From positions 1 to 27,342 of IMG/VR virus record IMGVR_UViG_3300022072_000105: a stretch of 27,342 nucleotides of DNA; one strand, written 5' to 3'. Numbering within the stretch: the first letter of the stretch is position 1; every line of letters starts with the position of its first letter. The position numbers were made by a program, and so were the translations under genes. Under the pieces are notes generated by a model. It was not told the DNA's origin, ran no database searches, and saw only the letters and a program-made list of their open reading frames with translations. Shown here piece after piece: positions 1 through 6,942 of the stretch. This DNA is from a virus.

Positions 1-105
1 GCGACAGCGCGCGCCTATTATGACACACGATACTACGATCAAATGGAAATAGTCTTAGACGAGGACGGATGGCCCTTGTATCAAGGAAATTGGACTGCGT
101 TATAA
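1..105 (+). CDS. C-terminal end of an unidentified protein (partial)
   Basis: An open frame enters the window at base 1 and ends at TAA 103-105, giving 34 residues that finish with GNWTAL. The fragment is rich in Tyr and Asp/Glu (TARAYYDTRYYDQ at its start) and shows no motif I can name. The next ribosome site begins only five bases after the stop, so it is probably the last gene of an upstream transcription unit on the same strand. It could belong to the DNA-metabolism or regulatory region, but that is only inferred from position. Confidence 0.6.
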   Translation, partial: ATARAYYDTRYYDQMEIVLDEDGWPLYQGNWTAL

Positions 106-122
106 ATATAGGAGAGAAGACT

Positions 123-143
123 ATGAATTTAACAGATAAATAG
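123..143 (+). CDS. Six-codon ORF (MNLTDK) with a strong ribosome site; leader peptide or amber-truncated small gene
   Basis: AGGAGA at 110-115 stands seven bases before ATG 123, a good ribosome site, yet the frame stops at TAG after six codons. If the TAG were read through, the frame would continue for 23 more codons to TGA 213-215, giving residues such as KRMLPTSVSAPFKMY. The two readings are a very short leader peptide placed ahead of the hairpins at 156-171 and 221-242, or a 30-residue gene broken by an amber codon (one base from CAG). Nothing in the sequence decides between them. Confidence 0.35.
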   Translation: MNLTDK

Positions 144-155
144 AAACGGATGCTA

Positions 156-171
156 CCGACATCAGTGTCGG
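156..171 (+). other. Hairpin, 6-bp perfect stem
   Basis: CCGACA (156-161) pairs with TGTCGG (166-171) across a TCAG tetraloop. No T-run follows, so it is not a standard intrinsic terminator. It starts 12 bases after the stop of the six-codon ORF. It may be part of a structured leader RNA, or may simply lie inside the amber-interrupted frame. Confidence 0.45.
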
Positions 172-220
172 CACCATTTAAAATGTATCAATCATTTATG
201 GTATGGCTTACATGATAAGT

Positions 221-242
221 TTGCATTATCGATCATAAGCAA
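221..242 (+). other. Hairpin, 8-bp stem with one bulge
   Basis: TTGC (221-224) and TTAT (226-229) pair with ATAA (235-238) and GCAA (239-242), leaving A225 bulged and a five-base loop CGATC. It lies in the non-coding stretch between the six-codon ORF and the hydrophobic peptide. It could be an RNA element or a DNA operator. TATACT at 250-255 just downstream resembles a -10 box but lacks a good -35. Confidence 0.4.
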
Positions 243-283
243 TAGCCTTTATACTGCCGCCTTAATTAAACGCGAGGTGTAAA

Positions 284-352
284 GTGGTACTGTATGGGAT
301 AGTTATAACGATTGTTGGTTTGCTGGCAATTGCTAAACAAGATTTAAATTAG
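284..352 (+). CDS. 22-residue hydrophobic peptide
   Basis: GTG start with GAGG at 274-277, six bases upstream, and stop TAG at 350-352. The product reads MVLYGIVITIVGLLAIAKQD plus LN: one uninterrupted hydrophobic segment (residues 2-17) followed by a short polar tail, which is what a single-pass membrane peptide looks like. The stop codon lies inside the 5' arm of the intrinsic terminator at 351-373, so gene and terminator fit tightly. Small one-helix proteins in phages include holin modulators, superinfection-exclusion peptides and toxin-like peptides; none can be assigned here. Too short for most gene callers. Confidence 0.45.
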   Translation: MVLYGIVITIVGLLAIAKQDLN

Positions 353-373
353 CCCCTTAATTGGGGCTTTTTA
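351..373 (+). terminator. Intrinsic terminator
   Basis: AGCCCC (351-356) pairs perfectly with GGGGCT (363-368) over a TTAATT loop, followed by a T-run (368-372). It closes the upstream unit just before the promoter at 405-435, so it separates that unit from the packaging/head operon. Confidence 0.85.
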
Positions 374-404
374 TTGCCGCATGAATATGTGTGCAAATGA
401 CACT

Positions 405-435
405 TTTACGCGCAAAGTTCTGTTTATGGTACAAT
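405..435 (+). promoter_or_regulatory. Putative sigma70-type promoter with extended -10 for the packaging/structural operon
   Basis: TTTACG (405-410) resembles a -35 box and TACAAT (430-435) a -10 box, 19 bases apart. TG at 427-428 sits one base before the -10, the extended -10 arrangement that tolerates a weak -35. It lies just after the terminator at 351-373 and about 55 bases before ATG 490, so transcription would begin near 442. This favours the start at 490 over upstream GTG/ATG candidates (391, 397), which lie before or inside the promoter. Confidence 0.55.
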
Positions 436-478
436 GTAAAGATAAATGATAAGCTATTGCAGCCATTAGCAGAAATGC

Positions 479-484
479 GGGAGG
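479..484 (+). promoter_or_regulatory. Shine-Dalgarno site deciding the start at 490
   Basis: GGGAGG ends five bases before ATG 490. No comparable site precedes the earlier in-frame starts at 391 and 397. Confidence 0.75.
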
Positions 485-489
485 CATAT

Positions 490-744
490 ATGAAGCAATT
501 GCAAATTACTCAACGTATACTTGAATGCGAGGAAAACGGCTGGTTTGATTTGTTGTCCAAGATTGACAGCATCACGCAGAATATAATTGAATGCCCGTCT
601 GCGACATTTCAGATTAAAGCGGCACTGATCCTTTGGTGTGACTCGGTAGATATGAGGTCAAACGCTTTGCCACCAGATGAAGACAGCGTTATGCTGCAAC
701 ATCCATCAATGAATCATAAAGAGACTTTTGGCGCGGAGGCTTAA
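490..744 (+). CDS. Hypothetical protein, first gene of the packaging operon (84 aa)
   Basis: Not recognised. The 84-residue product starts MKQLQITQRILECEENGWFD and is mixed helical in character, with four Cys residues and a polar, His-containing tail. The frame is open back to 391, but the strong ribosome site at 479-484 and the promoter at 405-435 support 490. Its stop TAA (742-744) overlaps the ATG of the methyltransferase, and GGAGG at 735-739 inside this gene serves that start, so the two are translationally coupled. Its position, before a methyltransferase and the small terminase, might suggest a packaging or DNA-modification accessory role, but no motif supports that. Confidence 0.75.
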   Translation: MKQLQITQRILECEENGWFDLLSKIDSITQNIIECPSATFQIKAALILWCDSVDMRSNALPPDEDSVMLQHPSMNHKETFGAEA

Positions 745-1982
745 TGCTAACCATAGATTACAGAAAGACTGGGGAATTAATACCGTATATAAACAACTCA
801 AGAACGCACAGTGAACAACAAGTTCAGCAAGTTGCGGCGAGCATTAAAGAGTTCGGGTTTACTAATCCTTTGTTAATTGATGAGCATAAGGGGATTATAG
901 CCGGGCATGGAAGGCTTCAGGCGGCTCAACTAATGGGGATGGATGAAGTGCCTACCATTACGCTAGAAGGGCTTACAGAGGCTCAGAGGAAGGCTTACGT
1001 TATAGCGGATAATCAACTGGCGTTAAACTCTGGGTGGGATTTGGATTTATTAAAGGTTGAGTTAGAACGGTTAAGCGAGTTTGATTTTGATATTGATTTG
1101 CTTGGTTTTGATGATGACTTTCTTGCAGGGCTACTTGAAGAAGAACCCGCCGAAGGTTTAACCGATGAAGATGAGGTGCCTGAGCTTGAGGATGATCCTG
1201 TAACAGTTGAGGGTGATGTCTGGATATTGGGCAACCATAGACTAATGTGTGGAGACTCTACGAGTATCGATGCTGTAGATAAGCTAATGGATGGCAATAA
1301 GGCTGACTGTTTGTTTACTGACCCTCCTTATGGTTATAGTTATGAAAGCAATCACCAAAATAAGCATTCTGTTTTAAAAAATGATGATGTAATGTTGGAT
1401 TTTTCAGCTACCGCTCACTCTGCTCTTTTTGAGAATGCGGCTGTTTATGTTTGCGGGTCTTTTCAAACAATAAGCAAGTGGATTGATTACGTTAGCGAAA
1501 GCTTTAATTATAAAAACCTAATTGTCTGGAAAAAAAACAATTGGTCAATGGGTGATCTTAAAGGAGCTTTTGCAGGGCAGCATGAGTTGTTAATTTTTGC
1601 TCATAAAGGGAAAATTGAGCTATTAGGCAAAAGAGACCCAGATATATGGACTTTTGACCGAGTTCCTCCAGAAGTTCATCCGACACAAAAACCAGTTGAA
1701 CTTGTCGAGTATGCTTTAAGCAAGGTGAAAAGCGGGAAAACATTAGACTTATTTGGAGGGTCAGGATCAACTTTGATGGCTTGCGAAAAAACAAACAGGA
1801 AATCGTATTTAATGGAGCTAGACCCCAAATACTGCGATGTGATTATTAAGCGATGGCAGGATTTTGCCGGACAAGAAGCCGTAATGGAATCTACAGGTGA
1901 TAAATTTAACGATATGTATATCAAAGGACGCAAGTCTGACTTTGCGGACGCTAATCTAGGCGAGCTAAAGGCCGTTAAATGA
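744..1982 (+). CDS. ParB/Sulfiredoxin-domain DNA methyltransferase (N6-adenine or N4-cytosine)
   Basis: A two-part protein of 412 residues. Residues 1-95 match the ParB/Srx N-terminal domain, with the signature GHGR at 54-57 and IADNQLAL near 87-94. Residues 100-155 form a very acidic linker. The C-terminal part is an S-adenosylmethionine methyltransferase: catalytic DPPYGY at 193-198 (motif IV), HPTQKP at 312-317 and SAM-binding LDLFGGSGST at 334-343 (motif I). Motif IV before motif I is the beta-class order, and DPPY fits N6-adenine or N4-cytosine methylation. Such fusions are common in phages and prophages, where they probably protect phage DNA from host restriction. No restriction enzyme lies beside it, so it looks like an orphan methylase. 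It sits directly ahead of small terminase, with a four-base ATGA overlap. Confidence 0.93.
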   Translation: MLTIDYRKTGELIPYINNSRTHSEQQVQQVAASIKEFGFTNPLLIDEHKGIIAGHGRLQAAQLMGMDEVPTITLEGLTEAQRKAYVIADNQLALNSGWDLDLLKVELERLSEFDFDIDLLGFDDDFLAGLLEEEPAEGLTDEDEVPELEDDPVTVEGDVWILGNHRLMCGDSTSIDAVDKLMDGNKADCLFTDPPYGYSYESNHQNKHSVLKNDDVMLDFSATAHSALFENAAVYVCGSFQTISKWIDYVSESFNYKNLIVWKKNNWSMGDLKGAFAGQHELLIFAHKGKIELLGKRDPDIWTFDRVPPEVHPTQKPVELVEYALSKVKSGKTLDLFGGSGSTLMACEKTNRKSYLMELDPKYCDVIIKRWQDFAGQEAVMESTGDKFNDMYIKGRKSDFADANLGELKAVK

Positions 1983-2341
1983 AACAAGGCAATCAAGGTG
2001 ATGGTGGCGGTAGACCGATGATTGAGTTTACGCCTGAACAAACTGCGCAGCTTGAGGCTTTGTCGGCTGTATTAACAAAGCGGCAAATAGCGGATTATTT
2101 TAATATATCGGAAACTACTTTACGGGCTATTGAAGATAGACAGCCTGAAGTTTTTGATGCTTATAAAAAGGGAAGGGCTAAAGCATTTGCCGGGATGGGT
2201 CAGAATCTTATGAAAATGGCTCAAGCTGGGAATGTCGCGGCTAATATCTTTTATTTAAAGACTCAAGCAGGCTGGAAGGAAGACATTGCAGAATCTTCCG
2301 CGCAGCCAATTAATATTAGCATCGTAAATCCTAATGAGTGA
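1979..2341 (+). CDS. terS: Terminase small subunit
   Basis: 120 residues with a helix-turn-helix near residues 33-52 (LTKRQIADYFNISETTLRAI), the DNA-recognition part of small terminases, followed by a helical stretch (KKGRAKAFAGMGQNLMKMA) typical of the oligomerisation region. Small terminase binds the packaging site and regulates the large subunit. Identification rests on the HTH, the size and the gene immediately downstream. The start overlaps the methyltransferase stop; AAGG at 1967-1970 is a modest ribosome site. An alternative start at 2018 (MIEF) would remove a Gly-rich leader of 13 residues. Confidence 0.82.
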   Translation: MKQGNQGDGGGRPMIEFTPEQTAQLEALSAVLTKRQIADYFNISETTLRAIEDRQPEVFDAYKKGRAKAFAGMGQNLMKMAQAGNVAANIFYLKTQAGWKEDIAESSAQPINISIVNPNE

Positions 2342-3572
2342 AGTTTACCCAACCAGCCCGCAATTTAACTATATGACCACCAAGGCAAAATATCCTGCTT
2401 TGGTTGCCGGGTTCGGATCAGGTAAGACTGAAGCAGCGATTAAGCGCGCCATATTTGGTAAGTTAGCGAATCCCAAAACAGATCGAGGGTTTTACGCTCC
2501 GACATACGATCTGATTAGAATGATTGCATTTCCTAGATTTGAGGCGGCACTTGAAGAATTGGGTGTAGCTTACAGGTTATACAAATCGCCATTAAATTAT
2601 ATTCATATCCCTGGTTATGGGCGAATCTATTTTAGATCAATGGATGCCCCGCATAGAATTATTGGTTACGAACACGCTGACGCTGACGTTGACGAATTAG
2701 ATACAATGAAGAAAGATGATGCCGCTTATGCTTGGCGTCAAATAGTAGCCAGAAACAGGCAGCCAAAAGCTAACGGTGAATCAAATACTATTGGAGTAAC
2801 AACAACACCTGAAGGGTTCAAGTTTGTATATGAAACATGGAAGAAAAACCCAAAGGAAGGCTATGAAATAATACAAGCCCCAACATCAAGCAATCCGCAT
2901 CTACCAAGTGATTATATTCAGTCGCTAAAGGATATTTACCCAGATAACCTATTATCCGCATACTTAGAAGGGCAGTTTGTCAATCTGCAATCTGGTACGG
3001 TGTATAATGCTTATGATAGAATAAAATGCCGATCCGATGAGAAAGTGCCGCAAAACGAATTGTTACGCATTGGGATGGATTTTAACGTTACCAATATGTC
3101 AGCAGTGGTGTATATAGTTAAAGGCGCAGAATGGCACGCTGTGGATGAATTTAAGGGTATTTACGATACGCCCGCAATGATTAGGGTGATTAAGGATAAG
3201 TACCCGGAACATTCTATTAGAATATACCCGGACGCCAGTGGTCGCAGTAGGAAATCTGTAGACGCGTCTATTTCTGATATATCGTTGTTAGAAGATGCTG
3301 GGTTTCGTGTTTACGCAAACAAAACGAATCCCTTTGTTAAAGACCGGATAATGGCCGCTAACAATGCATTTGAAAAAGGCCGATTATTTGTTAATGATGT
3401 TGCTTGCCCTGAATACGCCAGATGCCTAGAGCAATTGGCTTACGATGCAAACGGAACGCCAGACAAGAAATCGAACCTTGATCACTTGCCAGACGCGGGA
3501 ACATATCCGATTGCTTTTGAACTGCCAGTAATAAAGCCGGTGGCTGATTTACGCGTACGCTTTGTGAGATAA
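2334..3572 (+). CDS. terL: Terminase large subunit (packaging ATPase/nuclease)
   Basis: 412 residues, a normal length for the family. N-terminal ATPase: Walker A GFGSGKT at 26-32, Walker B-like region DADVDELD at 116-123 with the catalytic Glu at 121, and coupling motif TTTPEG at 156-161. C-terminal RNase H-like nuclease: acidic residues in GMDFNV (247-252), YPDASG (298-303) and HLPDAG (384-389) probably hold the metal ions. It docks on the portal, pumps DNA into the prohead and cuts the concatemer. It overlaps the small subunit by eight bases. Confidence 0.95.
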   Translation: MSEVYPTSPQFNYMTTKAKYPALVAGFGSGKTEAAIKRAIFGKLANPKTDRGFYAPTYDLIRMIAFPRFEAALEELGVAYRLYKSPLNYIHIPGYGRIYFRSMDAPHRIIGYEHADADVDELDTMKKDDAAYAWRQIVARNRQPKANGESNTIGVTTTPEGFKFVYETWKKNPKEGYEIIQAPTSSNPHLPSDYIQSLKDIYPDNLLSAYLEGQFVNLQSGTVYNAYDRIKCRSDEKVPQNELLRIGMDFNVTNMSAVVYIVKGAEWHAVDEFKGIYDTPAMIRVIKDKYPEHSIRIYPDASGRSRKSVDASISDISLLEDAGFRVYANKTNPFVKDRIMAANNAFEKGRLFVNDVACPEYARCLEQLAYDANGTPDKKSNLDHLPDAGTYPIAFELPVIKPVADLRVRFVR

Positions 3573-3575
3573 ATT

Positions 3576-5066
3576 ATGCCTGTAGATAGTACAAATCCCC
3601 AATACGATAAGGCCATTACCAAATGGAAGATGGTCCGAGACTGTGACGAAGGCGCGGCAGCTATTAAGTCACGCGCGAAAGGTGCTGAGGGAGCATTAGG
3701 CGGCCTTGCTGGCACTGCTTATTTGCCGCCACCTAATCCCACTGATGGATCAACAAACAACAAGCTCAGGTATCGTGCATACGTTGAGCGAGCTAATTTC
3801 GTAAACTTTACCGGGCATACCAAAGAAGGAATGCTTGGCATGGTGTTCAGAAAGCCTTGCACCATTGAGCTTGATCCTAGCATTGAATACATGATTGAAA
3901 ACGCTAATGGCGATGGGCTGTCGGCTGATCAGATGATTAAGGACTCTGCCGGGGAGGCATTAATGGTTGGCCGTTACGGCCTGCTGGTTGATTACCCTGA
4001 ATCCCCAAAGGGATTGACTGATGCTCAAGTTAAAAGTCAGAATCTGCGCGCTAATATCATGCCATACCCTGCCGAATCAATTATCAACTGGCGGACCGAG
4101 GTAATAGGTGGCGCTAAAAAGTTATCGATGATTGTATTACAGGAACCTACGTTAAAGCCTTCTGATGATGGGTTTGAGTATGAGGAATGCATGTACCATC
4201 GAGTATTAAGATTAGTTGATGGTGTATATGTTCAAAATTTATACGATGAAAATAATGAATTAATGTTTCATTCATACGGGCAAGATGCTGATGGTAAGCA
4301 AGTAATTGATCCAAATATTTATCCCCGCAAGTTTGACGGTTCATTATGGGATGAAATACCTTTCGCGTTCATAGGCTCGATTAATAACGATGAAACGGTG
4401 GATAAAGCCCCGCTATATGATATTGCCGAGATCAATATTAGCCATTATCGAAACTCTGCCGATTATGAAGAATCCAGTTTCTTGGTTGGCCAGCCTACTC
4501 CAGCGCTTGCTGGTTTAACTCAGTCATGGGTAGATCAGAATATGTCTGGCGGTATTTCTTTTGGTTCGCGGTCCGCAATACTTTTGCCTGAAGGTGGTAA
4601 TGCTACTTTATTGCAAGCTGGCGAAAACCAGATGCCACTGAAAGGCATGGAAATGAAAGAGCTGCAAATGGTCAAGATTGGCACTCGAATTATTCAAGAT
4701 CAAAGCGGAACCGAAACCGCAGCAGCCGCCAAGATTAGATTTTCAGGCCAAAACAGTAAACTTAGCTCAATCATTACCAATGTTGAATCAGCTTTCAATA
4801 AGTGCTTTTTGTGGGCTATGGAATTTATGGGCGGAACATCTGAGCCGTCAATCTATGTTAATCGTGAATTCTACGATGCAAGCGTTGATCCGCAATTGCT
4901 TATGGCGCAAATACAGCTGATGGATAGGGGCGTCATCGCTCAATCTGACATTAGGCATCTTATGCGCAAAGCTAATTTAATTGACTCTGAAAGAACCGAT
5001 GAAATGATCGACGATGAGTCCGAATCAGATGATATGTTATTTGATGCAATGCCGGAGGAATCCTAA
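3576..5066 (+). CDS. Portal protein (DUF4055-like)
   Basis: 496 residues. The N-terminal part (KLRYRAYVERANFVNFTGHT near residues 64-83), the stretch GEALMVGRYGLLVDYPE near residues 126-142, and the long helix-rich C-terminal half with SGTETAAAAKIRFSGQNSKL near 379-398 are of the DUF4055 type found in siphovirus genomes between large terminase and minor head protein, where it is taken as the portal. The ring of 12 portals would form the DNA channel, bind terminase and later the connector. The acidic C-terminus (MIDDESESDDM) is typical. Start ATG 3576 follows the terminase stop by three bases, with only a weak ribosome site. Confidence 0.85.
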   Translation: MPVDSTNPQYDKAITKWKMVRDCDEGAAAIKSRAKGAEGALGGLAGTAYLPPPNPTDGSTNNKLRYRAYVERANFVNFTGHTKEGMLGMVFRKPCTIELDPSIEYMIENANGDGLSADQMIKDSAGEALMVGRYGLLVDYPESPKGLTDAQVKSQNLRANIMPYPAESIINWRTEVIGGAKKLSMIVLQEPTLKPSDDGFEYEECMYHRVLRLVDGVYVQNLYDENNELMFHSYGQDADGKQVIDPNIYPRKFDGSLWDEIPFAFIGSINNDETVDKAPLYDIAEINISHYRNSADYEESSFLVGQPTPALAGLTQSWVDQNMSGGISFGSRSAILLPEGGNATLLQAGENQMPLKGMEMKELQMVKIGTRIIQDQSGTETAAAAKIRFSGQNSKLSSIITNVESAFNKCFLWAMEFMGGTSEPSIYVNREFYDASVDPQLLMAQIQLMDRGVIAQSDIRHLMRKANLIDSERTDEMIDDESESDDMLFDAMPEES

Positions 5067-5068
5067 TA

Positions 5069-5224
5069 ATGCCTTTGCCTACGCCAAAAGAAAAAGAGCC
5101 GTTGCGCGAATTTATTAGCCGTTGCATGAGCGATCCTGTAATGAACAAGGAATACAAGGAAAGGGATCAACGCGTTGCTGTATGTAGAACGCAATTTGAT
5201 CGCAAGTACAAAGATGCCAAGTGA
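5069..5224 (+). CDS. Small conserved head-region protein with Cys motif (51 aa)
   Basis: ATG 5069 follows the portal stop by two bases, and GGAGG at 5054-5058 lies ten bases upstream. The 51-residue product begins MPLPTPKEKEPLREFISRCM and continues with DQRVAVC near residues 33-39. The pairing of an FI-x-RCM motif with a later QR-x-A-V/I-C motif recurs in short phage head-region proteins and in N-terminal extensions of head maturation proteins near portal genes; its role is not established. Two spaced Cys residues could bind metal. It overlaps the minor head protein start by 11 bases. Easily missed because of its size, but start, stop and motif agree. Confidence 0.7.
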   Translation: MPLPTPKEKEPLREFISRCMSDPVMNKEYKERDQRVAVCRTQFDRKYKDAK

Positions 5225-6257
5225 TAATTATTTAATTGATGCCGCTACTAGGCACCAAGTATTTTTGCAGCGTTACGGTAACGGGCGTGCTAAAGATGCC
5301 GTTAAGCTATTAAATAGATTACGCAGAAGGATAAATGCAAGACTGAGCCAAGAACCAGAAGAATTTAGAGCGCAAAGGCTGCAAGATTTATTAAAAGATA
5401 TTGATTCGCTAAACAAGGAAGAATTCCAGAACGTAAAGACATTAATTGAACTGGAAAGCATGAAGCTAATACCGAGCGAAACGAGCTTTAATACAGTAAT
5501 GTTAAATAATGTTTCCAGTGTTGACTTTATATCGCCTCAAGAAACAATTTTAGTTGCTGCAGTGATGGCGACACCGATGTCAGTTAAGGCTGGCTTGGGA
5601 TTTACCATTGCCGATGCATTATCTGATTTTGGCGTCAAGAAAGGATCGCAAATACTGCAATCAATAATTGATGGTGTAACATCGGGATCAGGAACAAGTT
5701 TTATTGCAAAGCAAGTTGATGGTTTGATTCGAAACTTAATGAAACGGCAAGTTACGTCATTAATTAGTACGATTATTAATCATATTAGCTCAACTACTAG
5801 ATCAGAGCTTTATAAGAAAAATAGTCGATTAGTAGATAGGTATGAGTGGGTTGCAACGCTTGACGGTAGAACTACCTTTATTTGCATGAGCAGAGACGGT
5901 AAGTATTATCGAGTCGGCACTGGTCCTATGCCGCCCGCTCATTTTGGATGCAGGTCAACTACTATCCCAAAGATTAAGAAAGAGTTTGACTTGGGGCTTG
6001 ATGTTGATTCTAAGCGGCCTGCTATTGGTAGTGATGGCGTTCAGCAGGTATCATCAAAAGTAACTTACGGTGGATGGCTTAAACGGCAAAATAAAGAATT
6101 TGTGGATGAGGCTTTGGGTTTAGAACGTTCACGATTATTTCGGTCTGGCAAATTATCATTAGATAAGTTTGTGGACCCAACTGGCAGGGTTTATACCCTG
6201 TCTCAACTGGAGAGCATGAATCCCATTGTGTTCTCTGATCTTATAGGCGGTCAGTGA
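5214..6257 (+). CDS. Minor head protein, Mu gpF / SPP1 gp7-like
   Basis: 347 residues from ATG 5214. The C-terminal half carries the head-morphogenesis signature: TLDGRTTFICMSRDGK near residues 215-230, then PPAHFGCRS at 240-248, the conserved His/Cys pattern of the Mu F-like family. These proteins are few per capsid, attach to the portal and help head assembly or DNA ejection. The middle has hydrophobic stretches, for example AAVMATPMSVKAGLGFTIA near residues 115-133. The frame is open upstream to a TTG at 5175 inside the 51-residue gene, but ATG 5214 is more credible; neither has a clear ribosome site, so translation may be coupled. Confidence 0.88.
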   Translation: MPSDNYLIDAATRHQVFLQRYGNGRAKDAVKLLNRLRRRINARLSQEPEEFRAQRLQDLLKDIDSLNKEEFQNVKTLIELESMKLIPSETSFNTVMLNNVSSVDFISPQETILVAAVMATPMSVKAGLGFTIADALSDFGVKKGSQILQSIIDGVTSGSGTSFIAKQVDGLIRNLMKRQVTSLISTIINHISSTTRSELYKKNSRLVDRYEWVATLDGRTTFICMSRDGKYYRVGTGPMPPAHFGCRSTTIPKIKKEFDLGLDVDSKRPAIGSDGVQQVSSKVTYGGWLKRQNKEFVDEALGLERSRLFRSGKLSLDKFVDPTGRVYTLSQLESMNPIVFSDLIGGQ

Positions 6258-6287
6258 TCGTCTGGTTTGTGACCAAAGGTGATAAAA

Positions 6288-6929
6288 ATGAGTGAAGAAG
6301 AAACAGTACCGCAAGAAAATGAACAAGAAGCTACAGTAGATTTGTCTCAATTAATGGCTGAAAATGCCGCTATGAAAGCCAAGATGGATGAACTGCTTAC
6401 TGAGGCTAAAAAAGCCAAAACAGCAAAGCGCGCAATCGAAGAAGAATCTCAGGCAGAAAGAGAAAGGATTGCAAAAGAAAAGGGCGACTATGAACAATTG
6501 CATAAGTCATCCGAAGAAAGATACCAAGCAACTATTGCGGAATTGAATGATTTACGCGGTAACATTGCGAAAGAAAAGCAGGTTAATACTGCAATGAAGA
6601 TAGCGGCAGATTTAGCCGATGGAACTAACGCGGAGCTACTAGCTGAGTTCATTGGCCGCAGATTGAAGTTTCACGAGGACGGTGTTAAAGTAACCGATAA
6701 TTCTGGCAATCTGACCGTTTCTACGTTTGACGATTTAAAGACAGAGTTTAAAAATGATGCAAGATATTCAGCATTATTAAAGGGCAATCAATCATCGGGC
6801 GGCGGTGCCTCTGGTGGCTCAAATAGTGGCGGTGCCACAAAGGTAAGAAGTCGTGCCGAATTTGAGGCACTTAACCCCGCAAAACGGATGGACTTTGTGA
6901 AATCCGGCGGAATTATAACTGATAATTGA
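6288..6929 (+). CDS. Capsid scaffolding protein
   Basis: 213 residues, highly charged and Glu/Lys/Ala-rich, with coiled-coil character from about residue 20 to 100 (MDELLTEAKKAKTAKRAIEE region), a Gly/Ser-rich hinge near residues 170-190 (GGGASGGSNSGG) and a basic, compact C-terminus (LNPAKRMDFVKSGGIITDN). A long helical body with a small basic C-terminal coat-binding part is the scaffold design, and the gene is immediately before the coat gene. ATG 6288 with AAGGTG at 6275-6280 is preferred over the in-frame GTG at 6279. No prohead protease gene is seen, which fits a reusable scaffold. Confidence 0.8.
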   Translation: MSEEETVPQENEQEATVDLSQLMAENAAMKAKMDELLTEAKKAKTAKRAIEEESQAERERIAKEKGDYEQLHKSSEERYQATIAELNDLRGNIAKEKQVNTAMKIAADLADGTNAELLAEFIGRRLKFHEDGVKVTDNSGNLTVSTFDDLKTEFKNDARYSALLKGNQSSGGGASGGSNSGGATKVRSRAEFEALNPAKRMDFVKSGGIITDN

Positions 6930-6942
6930 TAGGTAACTTAAA

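Noticed and set aside
141-143. Phage-wide TAG recoding suggested by the amber codon in the leader ORF
   Set aside because: No large gene has an internal TAG, and TAG ends genes normally (for example at 27110-27112), so standard bacterial code fits.
391-744. Longer first gene starting at GTG 391
   Set aside because: That start lies before the putative promoter and has no ribosome site, whereas ATG 490 has GGGAGG at the right distance.
5175-6257. Minor head protein starting at TTG 5175
   Set aside because: It would overlap the 51-residue gene by 50 bases using a rare start; ATG 5214 is in frame and closer to the family's usual beginning.
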